From contig RPFO01000595.1 in NCBI GenBank assembly GCA_009746045.1, positions 741,510 through 805,509 of the forward strand: a DNA stretch of 64,000 nt. The letters are read 5' to 3'. The notes beneath the pieces are model-generated. The model did no database searches and had not been told where the DNA came from. It saw only the letters and a program-made list of their open reading frames with translations. The DNA comes from Mesostigma viride (lineage: Eukaryota; Streptophyta; Mesostigmatophyceae; Mesostigmatales; Mesostigmataceae). Positions 41,230-53,229 of the stretch are shown here, piece after piece. The stretch's first letter is position 1; the number at the start of each line of letters is the position of its first letter. The position numbers and the translations under genes were made by a program.

Positions 41230-44200
41230 AGCCTAATTGGACTAAAAATGAGATTGCTGAAGGGCACTAACATTGTAAGGGTGACCAAGTGAGACCCTAG
41301 CACTACTACTATGAAGATGCCAAAGACCAAGAAACCACGAAATTGGATATTATGAGCAACATGTTGAAAGAAGCAAAGCTCATAACTGCGTGTGCTACCA
41401 ACTCCCTTGCTGCCCCCATGAGGAATTATTAGCCCCCCTCCGCCTGTCCCATGATAAGGAATACATAACTAACTGACTGACAAGGAATACGCAACACAAT
41501 CACAATGATTAGAAAGGAGCTATGGCGTTTCAGAGAAAAAATGATTTTCTTACAAAACCTTAAGCGTGCTGCTCTCAGTCAGTGTTCCAACAAAAAGTTC
41601 TGGTTCAAGATAACTCGTCCAGTGGTGTGACTCTTTGGAGGTTTTATCCCAAAGGACGAGCCTCAAAGTTGATCACACATGTCTCCTAGAGCCCAATGAC
41701 TGAACTCCTAATAAAAATAGGCACAAGGATTTTTCTCATATATATTAGACAGTGTCATTTTTACAATTTGCTAACAAGGTTAAAAGCGCTGATTGTCAAC
41801 AAAAAGGAGCTGATGGAAAGTGCAGCAGAGACGGGGTCAATGGGGGAAAACCGGAGAAAGTCGCAGCAGACGGGATGTAAATAGCAGAAAGACAGTTTAC
41901 GGCTTTCAACAACAAAGAAGCCTTATGAAAAAATGCAACGCATGTGTGTTTAAATGTAGGCGGAGCATGATTGCAAAAATGCCAAGTAATTGGAGTTAGA
42001 AACAGGAAGAACTGGATGCATTCTAGCAATGCCACATACAGCACGTCGATAACAAAGTACAGACTCCAGGTATGCGATGGTACCCACTACTCACCACAAG
42101 TCTCGACCAGGAGCTAGCCTGCCATTCGCGGGTAGGCCGCAGGTGAGGCCAGCCCAACGGTATCAGTCACCCGCAGGTACACGCGCAATTGAAGAGGAAA
42201 ACGGCAATTCGAAGGCACACATAAGATGCCGAGCGCAGAAAGCACCATGGTATTGAAAGCCTTCAGAGAATACATATTCAAAGCTCTCAAAGACATGGCC
42301 AGCTTTACCCGGCCGCCATGAAATGGCCTCATACACATGAGCACGGCATGCTAACCGCTGTAAAAGAAGCTGGCAGAATTTTGCTAACCTTAGCGGCTAA
42401 GGAGCTTGGCGGCAGGTTCCGGAGATCTTGCTTGCGCTGTGTTTCAGCGTAAAGAACGGCTTGATTCAGAACTGGATATGATGTGTCTCAGTCCCTCATT
42501 GCTACCTCCATGCTTAATTAAACTCGACATACATCCTAAGTGCACCTACATCATGATCCAAACTGCTACGCCGCAATTGCTAGAGAAATCACGTCGTTTC
42601 GTGGACCTGCAGCCCCGTTTGTTATTGCACACTCTGTGGTTACATAAAACTAGGTGGCCCCTTCGCTCGAGCGTACCCTCAGCCCCTCACTGCCTTAGCC
42701 ATTGCGTGCACCTAGTCGTTTGCCATCGGTTTCGGCGTAATATTTGAATTTTGCGCAAGGATCCTGACGGGTTGATTCCAGACTTGCGCATGTTGCGAAA
42801 GATTTTTGTCCATTCATTCCAGACTCCCAAGCTAGGGGCTGCTGTGGACTGTAGTCTGAACGGTACGGCTAACAGTTACGATGCCAGGCCAGCGGTCCCA
42901 ACCAAGCGATACTAGAGAGTCATGTCAGTCGTCTTTTTACTAGTTTCGTCAGTCAGTTATTCCTAATGTATGGCAAAATGCAAACTTCTACTTGGGGCGA
43001 GATGTAGTAGCGGCGAAATCGGAAGGGGACGTGGGCAGGGGGGGGGGCGGGAAGTACGACTGATGCCATCTACCGTACGTTATTATCGTCACAAAGCGAG
43101 TGACTGACGATAGTAAAGGCCTAAAGGGCCTCTAATGACGACAGTAATGACGATAGTATTTGGCACTAATGATTGATGACAGGAAGAGCGACGACACCAG
43201 ACTTTGCGACGTTGATGGGACTTGGCGAATTGCGAGCCCTAATTCCAGTGGTTGCGCGGGTGTTACCGTTGAAGTTGAAGTTAAGACGACGCGAAAAAAA
43301 AAAGACCTTAGAGTTGCACATCTATCCACGCTGCACAGGTGGGAAAGGTGGAAGGGAGCTGCGATCGGCTCGCAGCCAAGGCGGGATTATGTGCCTTTTG
43401 ATTTCCAGCAATGTCGCTTCTGTATGAACGCACGTGGTGGTTGGAATAGGAGCATAGGCTCACTGATGACCGTCGTGATTTATGTAGCCATTAGGGCGTC
43501 GTCTCAAATGAATTCAGGAGCGAGCTCGGACAAGGCTACAAGCAGCCATCGGGGGAGAAACATAGGCATGGTCTAGAATAAAGCTTTAATCGATCTGTTC
43601 GCTCAGTGGTACGCACAGCACATTCGGACATCCAGAAGCTGCCCACTCTTTACCAGTTGAGGTGAGCAAGGAATTCCTCGCCTGAAATACTAATAAGTTT
43701 GCATCGACTTTAACATGCATGCCGTACGCACGTGGCATTCTCACGTATCGCCCTAGGGCCAAGGCTGCTATGGGCCGCTCGGTTTCATGCCAAGTTAGCC
43801 GTGCTTGCCATGAATGCTGCAGCAGTTTCACTATCTCATTCGTACAAGGTCAATAGACTATGCAAACGACATCTGATTTAGTTTTCATGAAGGGCATAAC
43901 CTTGTTCAGATTGAGAGTTGCATGACATGGGCTGCTCTTGCGCCACTTTCCTTGTCTTAACCAACTGATTCTCTGTTTATGCTTTCGGTCGTTATACATT
44001 CGTATGTGTGCATCTGTGTTGCCATTGTGGTGTCAATTTTGCGCGTGTACTTGTGATGCCTAATACCGTTGGGCTTGCACGCGGCCCCATCGCATGTGGC
44101 AGCGACAAGCTCTTGGTCGCCTGTCCAGCGCGGCGAATTCTTGATGGTGAGCAACGGTGATCATTCTTTATGTAGTGCTCATTCCTCAAATTATCAACGT

Positions 44201-45000
44201 GCTGTGCGCGTCAGCCACCATTGGCCTTGTTCTTCCAGCTTCCGTGCATGATTTTTTTGTAGCCCGCTGGTGATGCTCTCAGCTACAAATAGTTGGCATT
44301 ATTCGTACCAATTCCTTCGCTGTCGGTAGAACCTTCTTTGCAATCCAGTAGCCTCGGCTGACATTCGTGGCATTGCTGGACTATGTCTCGCTTCCTTGCA
44401 TGGGTAGCATCTTTGCATATTTATCCTTTTTGCTCAGATCACAGCTTTTTGTCATTCCCTCCCCCCCACACCCCACCCTGAACGACTCCTGCTAGTGTCA
44501 ATTGCAGACGTAGAGCCTTCAGCCTCGTTAGAGTTCATCCTACCTGTAACGGGGCATATTGTTGGTTGATTGGCCTTGCTTTTTCTTGGCACTAATCAGG
44601 CGTTTCTTTCTTATTGCCGTATTAACCATACAGAGATTGCAATGAAGTAGATTGTGAGGCCTCTTGGCATGTTAGGGAACCTTTGCGACTCCAGGATTCC
44701 TGGGTGTGCAGTTCCCTACAACTTGTGAGGCATGTAGATACAATTTAGGTGAACATCCATGGCCAATTTTTTTCTCGAGCACCCCTGTCTCTCTCTTGGC
44801 CCAGTATCTCACCTTCTTTGTCCTAAAACTAGGCCGGTACTCATAGATAGCCACGCAACTGCTGCGATCTCCCCCGCATCCTTACATACAAGTGAACTGA
44901 AGTCATGCAAAGTTGACAGTTGTTGGCGCGTCCAGCGCGTGGCTTCATCTCACTAACAAATTTTTGTGTGTACCGATGCGTGCTTTGCCGGATGATGTAT
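41230..45000. other. Interior of the CACTA-like element, no gene recognised
   Basis: No transposase motifs. A possible plus-strand terminal exon follows it (45019-45254). Confidence 0.4.
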
Positions 45001-45018
45001 TTTTGTCTTGCATGCAGG

Positions 45019-45254
45019 CAATATACCTAACACAGTCGGGCTGGGCACATCCGTCAGTCCAACACGGCGAGAGGCCACATGCGGATGCAGATTTTGTAGG
45101 CTCTGAGCCTTGGTCACATTGCCGTAGCACTCGACAGTGTCCTGTGATTGTTTCTAGAGAGTCATCCAGATATTTCAGCAATGGTGGCTGGGACAGCCCT
45201 CGTAATGGTTTCAGTGATGATGAGGATGATGACTTTGATGACGAGGACTGTTGA
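45019..45254 (+). CDS. Possible terminal exon with acidic C terminus
   Basis: Follows a TTGCATGCAG acceptor and reads open to a TGA, ending NGFSDDEDDDFDDEDC. The acidic tail looks like a real protein end, but I could not find upstream exons. Weak call. Confidence 0.25.
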
Positions 45255-46285
45255 GCCCCGTTGTGCTTGTCGGTCAACAGATTTTATATTGCATTTGTGA
45301 GATGATTGTGGGTGTCCATTTTGCACACCACCCACAGCCATGCTTGAGTGCACCGTTCCTTGTGTGTGTATCAATACAGTTGGTGTTCGTATTTGATCAG
45401 TTGTGCCATTTCATCGGGTTGTTGCATGCCATCTGAACATGTTCACTCCCCGTTGCCATTTTATCATACCAGTGTTGTGAGCTCAGAGCAATGGATGCAT
45501 GATGCAGTGTTGTGATTTAGTGTAGATATTGACGATGCCACCTTTGATCAGCATGATGGATGCTTGGCCAGCGATGGGTCGGAGGTTGACACTTGATGAC
45601 CGTGATGACGATTGCCCTGAATGTTCAATATTGGTGTTTTTCTTAACATCCCAGTCGATATTTTTGCAATAAACCATGTCTCCCACGGCTCATGACATTG
45701 TGGTGCATTTTATCATGCACCTGAGGTGTTTCCAGCTTGTTTTGTCAGTTCCTTTCAGTACCCCCCTCTGGTTTTTCAAGTTGTCACCTGCAATTAAGAA
45801 CTTTCTCAGTGGCGAGTTCTTGGTGTCATCCTTTGAAAGCTTGCCCCGTACCGCTGCACGTGTTGTCTCTCCCTGGCATTGCCACCTTGCCGTGTCCCAC
45901 CTTGGCCTTTTCCTTCTCCATCTCTGCTGCGGCATGCACGCACTTCCTTGCTGCGGATGTGCATTATGCGTGCTTTGTGATATATCACTTCCCCTGAGTG
46001 GTTGTGATTTATCACCTTATCACATTTTGTTTTTCTGTGGGTTTGTGACATTTTGTGACACTTTGACATTTTGTGATAATGACGTTATCACAAAATATGC
46101 TGGTTTTATCACGTTTGTCACGTTTTGTCACAATCATGACATGTCTCGATCACAATTTGTCACAGTTTTATCACATTTTGTCACGTTTTGTCACGTTTTA
46201 TCATTTTTTTATCACAAAATGTCACAAAAGTGACATTTTGTGATAAAAAAATATCACAAAATGTCACAGACCCCTTCCTAGTGGG

Positions 46286-46368
46286 GTTAAGTAGAGGAGG
46301 CCTGACCAGTTTAGGTAGTATCAGGCCCATTAGAGGTAGAGGTGGAGGTAGATATCCGCGGCGTAACA
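46286..46368 (+). repeat. 5' LTR, part 3
   Basis: Matches 60132-60214 with no differences noticed and ends GGCGTAACA. Confidence 0.9.
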
Positions 46369-46369
46369 A

Positions 46370-46384
46370 TGGTTCCGGAGGAAC
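46370..46384 (+). promoter_or_regulatory. Candidate primer-binding site of the Gypsy element
   Basis: TGGTTCCGGAGGAAC begins two bases after the 5' LTR, the expected place for tRNA priming. TGG fits a tRNA CCA end; the tRNA itself was not identified. Confidence 0.5.
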
Positions 46385-46901
46385 TTCAGTAGGTAGTGAA
46401 CGAGACGACTATCCCTTGCCACATACACCTTTTCAAGACCCCTTCCGCGTCCAGGAACAAGAAGTCGACACTTCCTTGATAGGTAATGGGCGGGTCGCCT
46501 TCAAGCTAGGAGCGTCGTGCTGCCCGTTTCGGGACACGCTTTACCTAGAAGCTAGACCTGCTCACAGCGGATAAACCCTTTCGTAGTTAGCCTGTCCTTC
46601 GCCTTGTTTTCCTGCTTACGGTTGTTTCCTGCCTTAGATCGGGGAGTATTACTGTTCGGAGACGATTAGCGTCGCCGTACCTACACCTTTTTCCTTGTGC
46701 TGCTGCTTTATTAGACGGCCGCACCCGCAGAGTTACGGGGCGCTGTGTTAGGACGAGCGCTGGGATATCCGGCCGCTGACTTAGGACGAGAGCTGGAAAC
46801 TCCCGCCCTCCTTCTTCTTTCGGTGATCCAGATCGTCAAGCTAAGTCGCCTACCCCTACCTCGTCTAGCTTGACATCACAAGACACGCCAGGTGAGTTAT
46901 C

Positions 46902-47294
46902 ATGAGTCAACGTCGTGTTTTTACTGCGCCTTCCCATTCATCTAGTGATAATAGTTTAGCTAAGTATTACGTGGTTATTACCCCTCAATGGTCAGCCATT
47001 TTCCTCTCTTGGTCAGATGCTAGGAAGATAGTGCAAAACCGTACATATAATGTAATTAGGTATAAGAAATTTGTTACCTTCGAGGAAGCTCAACAATTCC
47101 TTATAGACCATAGCGTATCAGATCTAGGCCTACACGTACGTTCTACTCCTCATGGTCGCCCTCCTGTAGAAGCTCTAGATTTTGCTACCCCTCCTTCGTC
47201 TCCCCCTAAGAGGGCTGCATCCTCTTCTAGCTTAGATACTCCTCTCACCTTGGAATTCGGTTCCCTATCCATTACTGTTGTTAAAAAGGACTGA
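46902..47294 (+). CDS. ORF0 of the Gypsy element: RNase H1-type hybrid-binding domain protein
   Basis: 130 codons upstream of gag in a third frame. Residues about 20-70 read YYVVITPQWSAIFLSW, then ARKIVQN, then YKKFVTFEEAQQFL. This is the pattern of the RNase H1 N-terminal / caulimovirus VI domain, which binds RNA-DNA hybrids or dsRNA. The rest is Ser/Pro-rich. It lies between a GTGAGT donor-like site at 46892 and polypyrimidine-AG acceptors at 47359 and 47388, so it may be in a leader intron, with splicing exposing gag. A role in handling the reverse-transcription hybrid, or in translation as for caulimovirus P6, is inference. Confidence 0.75.
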   Translation: MSQRRVFTAPSHSSSDNSLAKYYVVITPQWSAIFLSWSDARKIVQNRTYNVIRYKKFVTFEEAQQFLIDHSVSDLGLHVRSTPHGRPPVEALDFATPPSSPPKRAASSSSLDTPLTLEFGSLSITVVKKD

Positions 47295-47418
47295 TTTAAA
47301 TTGTTCCTTTCTGTTAAACCATTAAAATCTTTTCCTTTTCTTTCCTTGCCTTATATTAGGCCTTGTCCTTTATCCTTGCTGCTTTCAGTTAGATTTTGGA
47401 TCATTTACTTAAACAAAA

Positions 47419-49176
47419 ATGGATCCAATGGGTGGTAACCTGTCGCCTATACCTACCAATACTCCTACTACCAATAATAATAATAATACTACTACTAATA
47501 ACATTAACAACACTCGTGGTAACCGACGGGACTCCTTGGAAACGGTACACCATCTCACTCCTCAAGGTATTCTGCGTACCTCACCGCCTTCTCCTGCTGC
47601 TGGTGGTCGCCGTCGTCCCTCAATTACCCCACCTACCTATGAACAACGTATTTCCCAAGTCAGATTTAGTGAGGAACCTTCTTTCGTTGTGAACCAGGCC
47701 CCTGCCCCTTCTGCAACCTTGGCTCACCCCTCCAGCAGGTCCTCACACACTAACAATGCTCCTAGGCCTCCTTCCCACCCTGTGCCTTCAATGCCTGCTA
47801 TTAACACGGGTCGTACCTCGGCCCCTGTCGGCCCTTCTGGGCGCCCTAGTGCAGTCCCCTTTTTCCCACCTGCTTCCTGGTCCTACCCCGAGACGGCCTA
47901 TGAGGCTGCCCAGGTTCCTACCCGTGTGGCTGATTTAGAAGTTAATAATGATTTCAGTACCATGCCCCTAGATGATAGGAATTATGATCATTTTGCCTAT
48001 TCCTCTCTTCGTGAGCAATATACTGTCCCCTTCTCCTATGGGCACCATCCGGAAACGGTGGCTCCCTCTAGACCCCTACCCAAGACTTTTCCTATCCCTT
48101 CCTTCTATCCCGCTTATGTAGCAGTGGAAGATAGTGGCCCTATGGGAAAAACTGATTCTTCTAATCCCCCTAAGCCTCCTGCTCTTCCCCTCTTTGCCAA
48201 CCTTCCTAAGCTGGATGTCAAGTCTACCCCTCAACAGTTTTTCACCTTCATTATGTTGCTCACCCAGAACACAGAGTCCTGGCAGAACCACAATAGGTGG
48301 CGCCTCTCTGATGCTGTACTAGTTCCTCATTATCTTACTACCTGCATTACTCCTGAACTTGCTAACCTCATCCAGTGTGAGTCTCTTGCCTCTCATGCTT
48401 ACCCAAACTCTGTAGCAGAATTGTTCAAGCGTTTAGAGAATCATTTAGTCCCTCCCGATGCAGATTGGCAGGATAGATTATCCTTTGGCACCTTGCAGCA
48501 GGGTACCAAGTCCTTCAAAGAATATATGAAAGAGTTTGATGCTCAGATGGTACGAATTAGGGATCTGTCGGGTGCAGAAGTGCGTGCCCGCTTCCTTCAG
48601 GGCCTCAGTAGACCCCTATTGCGTGAAGTCAAACGCCAGTTCTCTGCCTACCGTTTTACTGACCTGCCCCTCAAGCATGTGCGCCAGCATCTTTTACGTG
48701 TAGCAGATTTCTTCTCCACGCCTTCTCTTCCTACCCGTTCCCGTATTAATAATATTATCCTTACCCCTGAGGAGGAGAACTCCTATGTAGAAGAATTAGA
48801 TCTCTGTGTGACTGACCTTTCAGCTCTGGATGTCTCTCATATTACCTGCTATCATTGTAAGGAAGTAGGTCATCTTAAACGTGAGTGCCCCAAGTTCCTT
48901 TCGGGTGCTCCCCCTCATCCCGACGCTCGCCCTCCTCGTACCCCTCAGCGTGCTCCTATTCGTCCCACTTCAGGACGCATTCCTTCAGCTACCCCTAGTA
49001 GGCTGAATGCTGTGCAGACAGGATCCCCAGGGTTCCCCTATGATAATCAGGCTCCCGCACCCTCTTCAATCCCTCGTGACCCTCCAGCAGTGGCTTTTCC
49101 GCCAGGGTCTTCTTCGGGGTTCGTTCCTATGGATTTGGGGGGGAGGGGGAACAGTAGGCCTGTCAGCCGGGGGTAA
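47419..49176 (+). CDS. gag: Gag polyprotein of the Gypsy element
   Basis: 585 residues. The N-terminal third is Asn/Thr/Pro-rich low complexity. The capsid-like retrotransposon Gag domain follows (about 255-440; LFKRLENHLVPPD, FKEYMKEFDAQM, FLQGLSRPLLREVK). A CCHC zinc knuckle CYHCKEVGHLKREC is near residue 480, and a Pro/Arg-rich tail ends it. It packages the RNA in virus-like particles. The last 170 bases overlap the pol frame, which is +1 relative to gag; a G7-A-G5 run lies in the overlap (49137-49149). Confidence 0.92.
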   Translation: MDPMGGNLSPIPTNTPTTNNNNNTTTNNINNTRGNRRDSLETVHHLTPQGILRTSPPSPAAGGRRRPSITPPTYEQRISQVRFSEEPSFVVNQAPAPSATLAHPSSRSSHTNNAPRPPSHPVPSMPAINTGRTSAPVGPSGRPSAVPFFPPASWSYPETAYEAAQVPTRVADLEVNNDFSTMPLDDRNYDHFAYSSLREQYTVPFSYGHHPETVAPSRPLPKTFPIPSFYPAYVAVEDSGPMGKTDSSNPPKPPALPLFANLPKLDVKSTPQQFFTFIMLLTQNTESWQNHNRWRLSDAVLVPHYLTTCITPELANLIQCESLASHAYPNSVAELFKRLENHLVPPDADWQDRLSFGTLQQGTKSFKEYMKEFDAQMVRIRDLSGAEVRARFLQGLSRPLLREVKRQFSAYRFTDLPLKHVRQHLLRVADFFSTPSLPTRSRINNIILTPEEENSYVEELDLCVTDLSALDVSHITCYHCKEVGHLKRECPKFLSGAPPHPDARPPRTPQRAPIRPTSGRIPSATPSRLNAVQTGSPGFPYDNQAPAPSSIPRDPPAVAFPPGSSSGFVPMDLGGRGNSRPVSRG

Positions 49177-50606
49177 CCTGGACAGGTCCTTAGATAGTAC
49201 CCCAGATATTAATTTTTGCTTGCCTGTTTTTATAACCTCTGTAGGAGCTGAATCATCCCTACCACTACGTGTGCGTCCTCTTATGTTCTTAAATGGTGGT
49301 TTAACCGTCCCTCACACTGTTGTAGACCCCTTCTTGCATGCTGATGAACTCTTGAATGTCTCTGTGTTGGTAGATAGCGGTGCGGCTAGCTCCTTTGTGA
49401 GCGAGGCCCTAGTTAGACGTTTAGGACTAGTCCCTACCCCTCACACCAAACCCGTTACTGTTCATTATGCTGATGGTCGCACCAGTCATTCCCCGGGTAC
49501 GGTGTCCCTTCCCATGGTTATACAAGGACGTACTGTCAACCTGACGGCCACTATAGGCCCTATCACTACCGCTGATGTACTACTAGGATTAGACTGGCAC
49601 CAGGATAATAAGATTACTATTAACTATGATACCATGGTCATTTGGTTTCCAGATAGCTCTTACTGGGTACCTGAACGTCATTATAGATTGGAAAATTTAT
49701 CCTTGGTAGATATTACTCCTCCTACACCTGTTGATCCTCCTGTAAGACCTATACCTGAAGTAATAATGTCAAATGACGAATTACGTTCTGAATTAAAGCA
49801 AAATGGATACCTATTATGTATGTTCCTTCAGTTAGAAGTACAACAGATACCTAGCACTAACAATAGTGTGGATATAGATGTAAATACAGTGGATACAATA
49901 GGAGTAGGATTTACTGAAAATGAAATAGTAAGATACATGGCTGTGATAGATTCCTCAAAAGTATTTGAAGAAAAGACTCCTTCTTATCCTCCTCCTCGTT
50001 CTGTTTTACACCGTGTAGTTATCAAGGACGGTGCAGTTCCTACGCACTCTCCGATGTATAGAATGGGCCCTACCGAGTTAAAGGAACTAAAACAGATTTT
50101 AGTGTCATTATTAGAAGCAGGATTGATAGAGCCTAGTAACTCCCCCTACTCAGCTGGTGTCCTGTTAGTTCCTAAGCCAAATGGCAAGTTTCGCCTAGTT
50201 ACTGATTATAGGAAGTTGAATGATATTACTGTGAAATCTAAATACCCTCTACCTCGTATTGACGATATATTTAATAAGGTTAAAGGTTCCACTTGTTTCA
50301 CAGTACTGGATTGTGCGGATGGTTTTTGGCAGTTGCGGATAGCTCCTGAGGATTGCCATAAAACCGCCTTTGCTACCCCTTTTGGTCATTACCAGTTTAG
50401 AGTAGCGGCTATGGGACTCTGTAACTCGCCTGCCTCTTTTCAAATGTTAATGAATGAAGTGCTTAGACCTGTTATGGGAAATTCTCATCTTCCTCAGGTG
50501 TCCTCTGATCTAAAGGATCCCTCCTTCTCCTCTGTTTCTTTATCTGAGCATGACCGTTCTTGTGCTCAAGCTTACTTAGATGATATTCTTATTTACTCTC
50601 CTGATT
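49139..50606 (+). CDS. pol: Pol of the Gypsy element, part 1 (protease and RT, interrupted)
   Basis: Open from 49007 in this frame, with the likely entry at the G-run at 49137. The aspartic protease has VLVDSGAASSFV and VLLGLDWH. The RT follows: LIEPSNSPYSAGVLLVPKP, FRLVTDYRKLND, LDCADGFWQLRI, FGHYQFRVAAMGLCNSPASF and the catalytic YLDDILIYS. An unusual Ser/Asp-rich insert of about 30 residues stands before YLDD. The frame is broken at 50606 by a 3.5-kb DNA insertion and resumes at 54085. Confidence 0.9.
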
Positions 50607-51956
50607 GCATTACCGAAAGCCAGGCCTTGACCCCCAAGACGTCCGGCTTTCAAGTTGGAGTGTACCCCCGCGGCATCTAGCAATGCCGACTAGTTTCAAG
50701 TGCGCACCAGTCAAAGTAGTTACCCTTCGCACAAACTCCAGCCACACATTTTCGTAACCGCCCTTTTGGCACCGCAGGAACTATTCTGTCTGATTCGGCC
50801 AGATTTCATCCAAGGAATCGGAAAGGAAAAACGGTGGAATCAGAAAAGGAAAACGGTGGAATCATTTTCAGCCTGAACTAGTACAACACTATCGTCCGTT
50901 CAAGTCCGGCCTCACGGCCCATGCGACGCCATGTCGACCCGCCCATGCTTAGCCTTTTTTGCGCTAGACTAAAGAAAAATGGTCCCGTTGCCTAAGCAAA
51001 AAAATGCACCGCAGCACCTGCTAGCCATGGTAAATTTGCTAGCGATGGCAGTCTGGGAAACTTACTAACCAAACGGCGAATCAATCCAATCTCACGTTCA
51101 AAATGCCGCTTCCGTAGACATGTGTCGACTACTTTGTTTATGCGTGTGATTCAAACAAGCCAATTGTGAATTCCAGATTAGGAGTTAAGGTTTATGGCTG
51201 GCAGGACTGATATATTGCATGACGACACACCCTTTTTTGGCTTGAGACAGAAAGCTGTATATAAATTTCTTACATGAGATGTTTGTCATGTTCATTTTGA
51301 TTTTAACGCACAGCCCCCCATTCAGCATGTCGAATGGCATGCGCATGTGCTGGCCGGCAGCCACTGCCATGTCGCCGGATCAGACTGGCGTACAAACCAC
51401 ACAATCTTCTTGTTCACGCATGCTAACCACAACCATCGGTAAGCCGACGTTGTGCAGGAATTTTTTTTCATATGCCTTGGTTTAATAGTGGACGCTGCAT
51501 CCCTGATTCGGCCGTGAAGCTTGTTGTCAGCTAGACGTTAGCAGCTGAGTGCCGGGCCGCCCTATGTGGAATAACTTTCACATTGTCCATCGGCATTAAA
51601 AGTTGAAAATTCCCTCCGATCGACCATGCCATAACAGGAAAATGCCATCATCTGTTGCAGTCCAGGCTTATATTTGCCACGATGTGGTGTGTGCCAGTTG
51701 TGCCACCTGTAATTTACATTACTAGGCTTGGTGTTCCTAGGGATTCCATTCATGGTGTTCCACTTAGTAGCCATACCAGCATGCCTTGCAGTTTTCACAA
51801 TAGATAGCCTGCAGGCCATATCAAACCCAACTCCAAAGTTGTCCAGTAATGCATGTGGTACCAATGAACATTACCTTGTACAGTAAAATAAGTTATGATA
51901 TTGGTTGATGTTGTGCGCCCGTGCTTTCAATTTGTTTCATAATCCATGTGCCGTTC

Positions 51957-52544
51957 AGGCATGCACGTGTGAAACATCCAGGTATGCCTGTCATCTTCCC
52001 CCCCCCGTATGATTCAATATCTCAGAGCCCAGATTGTTGTGGCACTGCGATGATGCATTATATAGCGTTGAAGAAAATGTGGGGCAGGTATTTGTGCAAT
52101 TAACGTGCCATACGAACATTCCGGACGGTACATTCCGGTGATGTCGGGCAGTTGGGGGTTCGCTTGGTCCCTTGGTTGCTTCCTCGCTTGGCTGCCACTG
52201 CGGGGGTGTAAGGACAGGTGCTCAAATGGAGAGACACTAGACGTGCATGCATGTTTGATGGATGGGTGGGTGGGTGGGTGGGTGGGCGGGTGGGTGGGTG
52301 GGTGGGTGGGTGGGTGGGCGGCGGGCGGGCGGGCGGGCGGGCGGGCGGGCGGGCGGGCGGGCGGGCGGGCGGGCGGGCGGGCGGGCGGGCGGGCGCGGGC
52401 GGGCGGGCGGGTGGGTGGGTGGATGGGTGGGTGGGTGGGTGGGTGGGTGGGTGGGTGGGTGGGTGGGTGGGTGGGTGGGTGGGTGGGTGGGTGGGTGGGT
52501 GGGTGGGTGGGTGGGTGGGTGGGTGGGTGGGTGGGTGGGTGGAG

Positions 52545-52642
<98 letters not shown>

Positions 52643-52905
52643 CATGTGTGTGTGTCTGGCTGTCTGGGTGGGTGGGTGTGCGTGCTTGGGTGTGTGGGAC
52701 AGTGTGGATGTGGGTGTGCTTGCTTGCGTGGGTGCGTGAGGGAGGGAGTGGCTGGGTGAGCGAGTCAAGCATGCACGTGTCAAACAGCCAGGTAGAAATG
52801 TCATCCTTTCCCCCCATCATGACAAATCATTGGCATGGATTGTTGTGGCACTGCCATCATGCACTACAGCGCTGAAGAAAATGACGATGGGCAAATATAT
52901 GTGAA
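51957..52905. repeat. Diverged direct repeats flanking the microsatellite
   Basis: About 140 bp at 51957-52095 (GGCATGCACGTGTGAAACA to GAAGAAAATG) recurs at about 52763-52900 with many changes. The microsatellite lies between. Confidence 0.7.
52255..52634. repeat. (GGGT)n/(GGGC)n then (GA)n microsatellite
   Basis: GGTG and GGGC tetramer repeats to about 52543, then about 90 bp of GA. Open frames across it are artefacts. Confidence 0.95.
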
Positions 52906-53195
52906 AGCGACACAACATAGCCCATGGCGGTGGCTGCTATCAACAAGCAGCTCTTGCCTCCATGCACAGTCAAACACCTGCATCTTCTTCAATGCAGATT
53001 ATTGACATCTCTTTTGTATATTATGTACAGATTATTTGCATTTGTAATATTATCTGTATACCAATGCAGTTTGCAACATGTAACCAGTGTTGCTAGTAAT
53101 CTGGTAATGTGAGCCGTGTTGATATCAAAGTGCTGCGATGCAAGTCATACATCAGAACTAAAGCGGCAACACTGGCTACGGACACAAAGAGTCAT

Positions 53196-53229
<34 letters not shown>

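Larger units (their letters stand above)
38703..46283. mobile_element. CACTA-like DNA element with cargo, in the 5' LTR
   Basis: Termini CACTAGGAAGGGG and CCCCTTCCTAGTG are inverted repeats beginning with the CACTA signature. Both subterminal regions (38715-39290 and about 45975-46275) are dense with GTGACATTTTGTGAT-type motifs in both orientations, as in CACTA/EnSpm elements. Comparison with the intact LTR shows GG duplicated; CACTA elements usually make 3 bp. No TNP2-type transposase recognised in its 7.6 kb, so probably non-autonomous. It carries a small two-exon gene on the minus strand. Confidence 0.75.

Noticed and set aside
43160-43576. 138-codon plus-strand frame in the CACTA-like element
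   Set aside because: No domain, no splice context and no similarity to transposases; left unannotated.
52014-52875. WVGG/REREREREREE and THPP frames around the second microsatellite
   Set aside because: Repeat translation inside the DNA element that interrupts pol.
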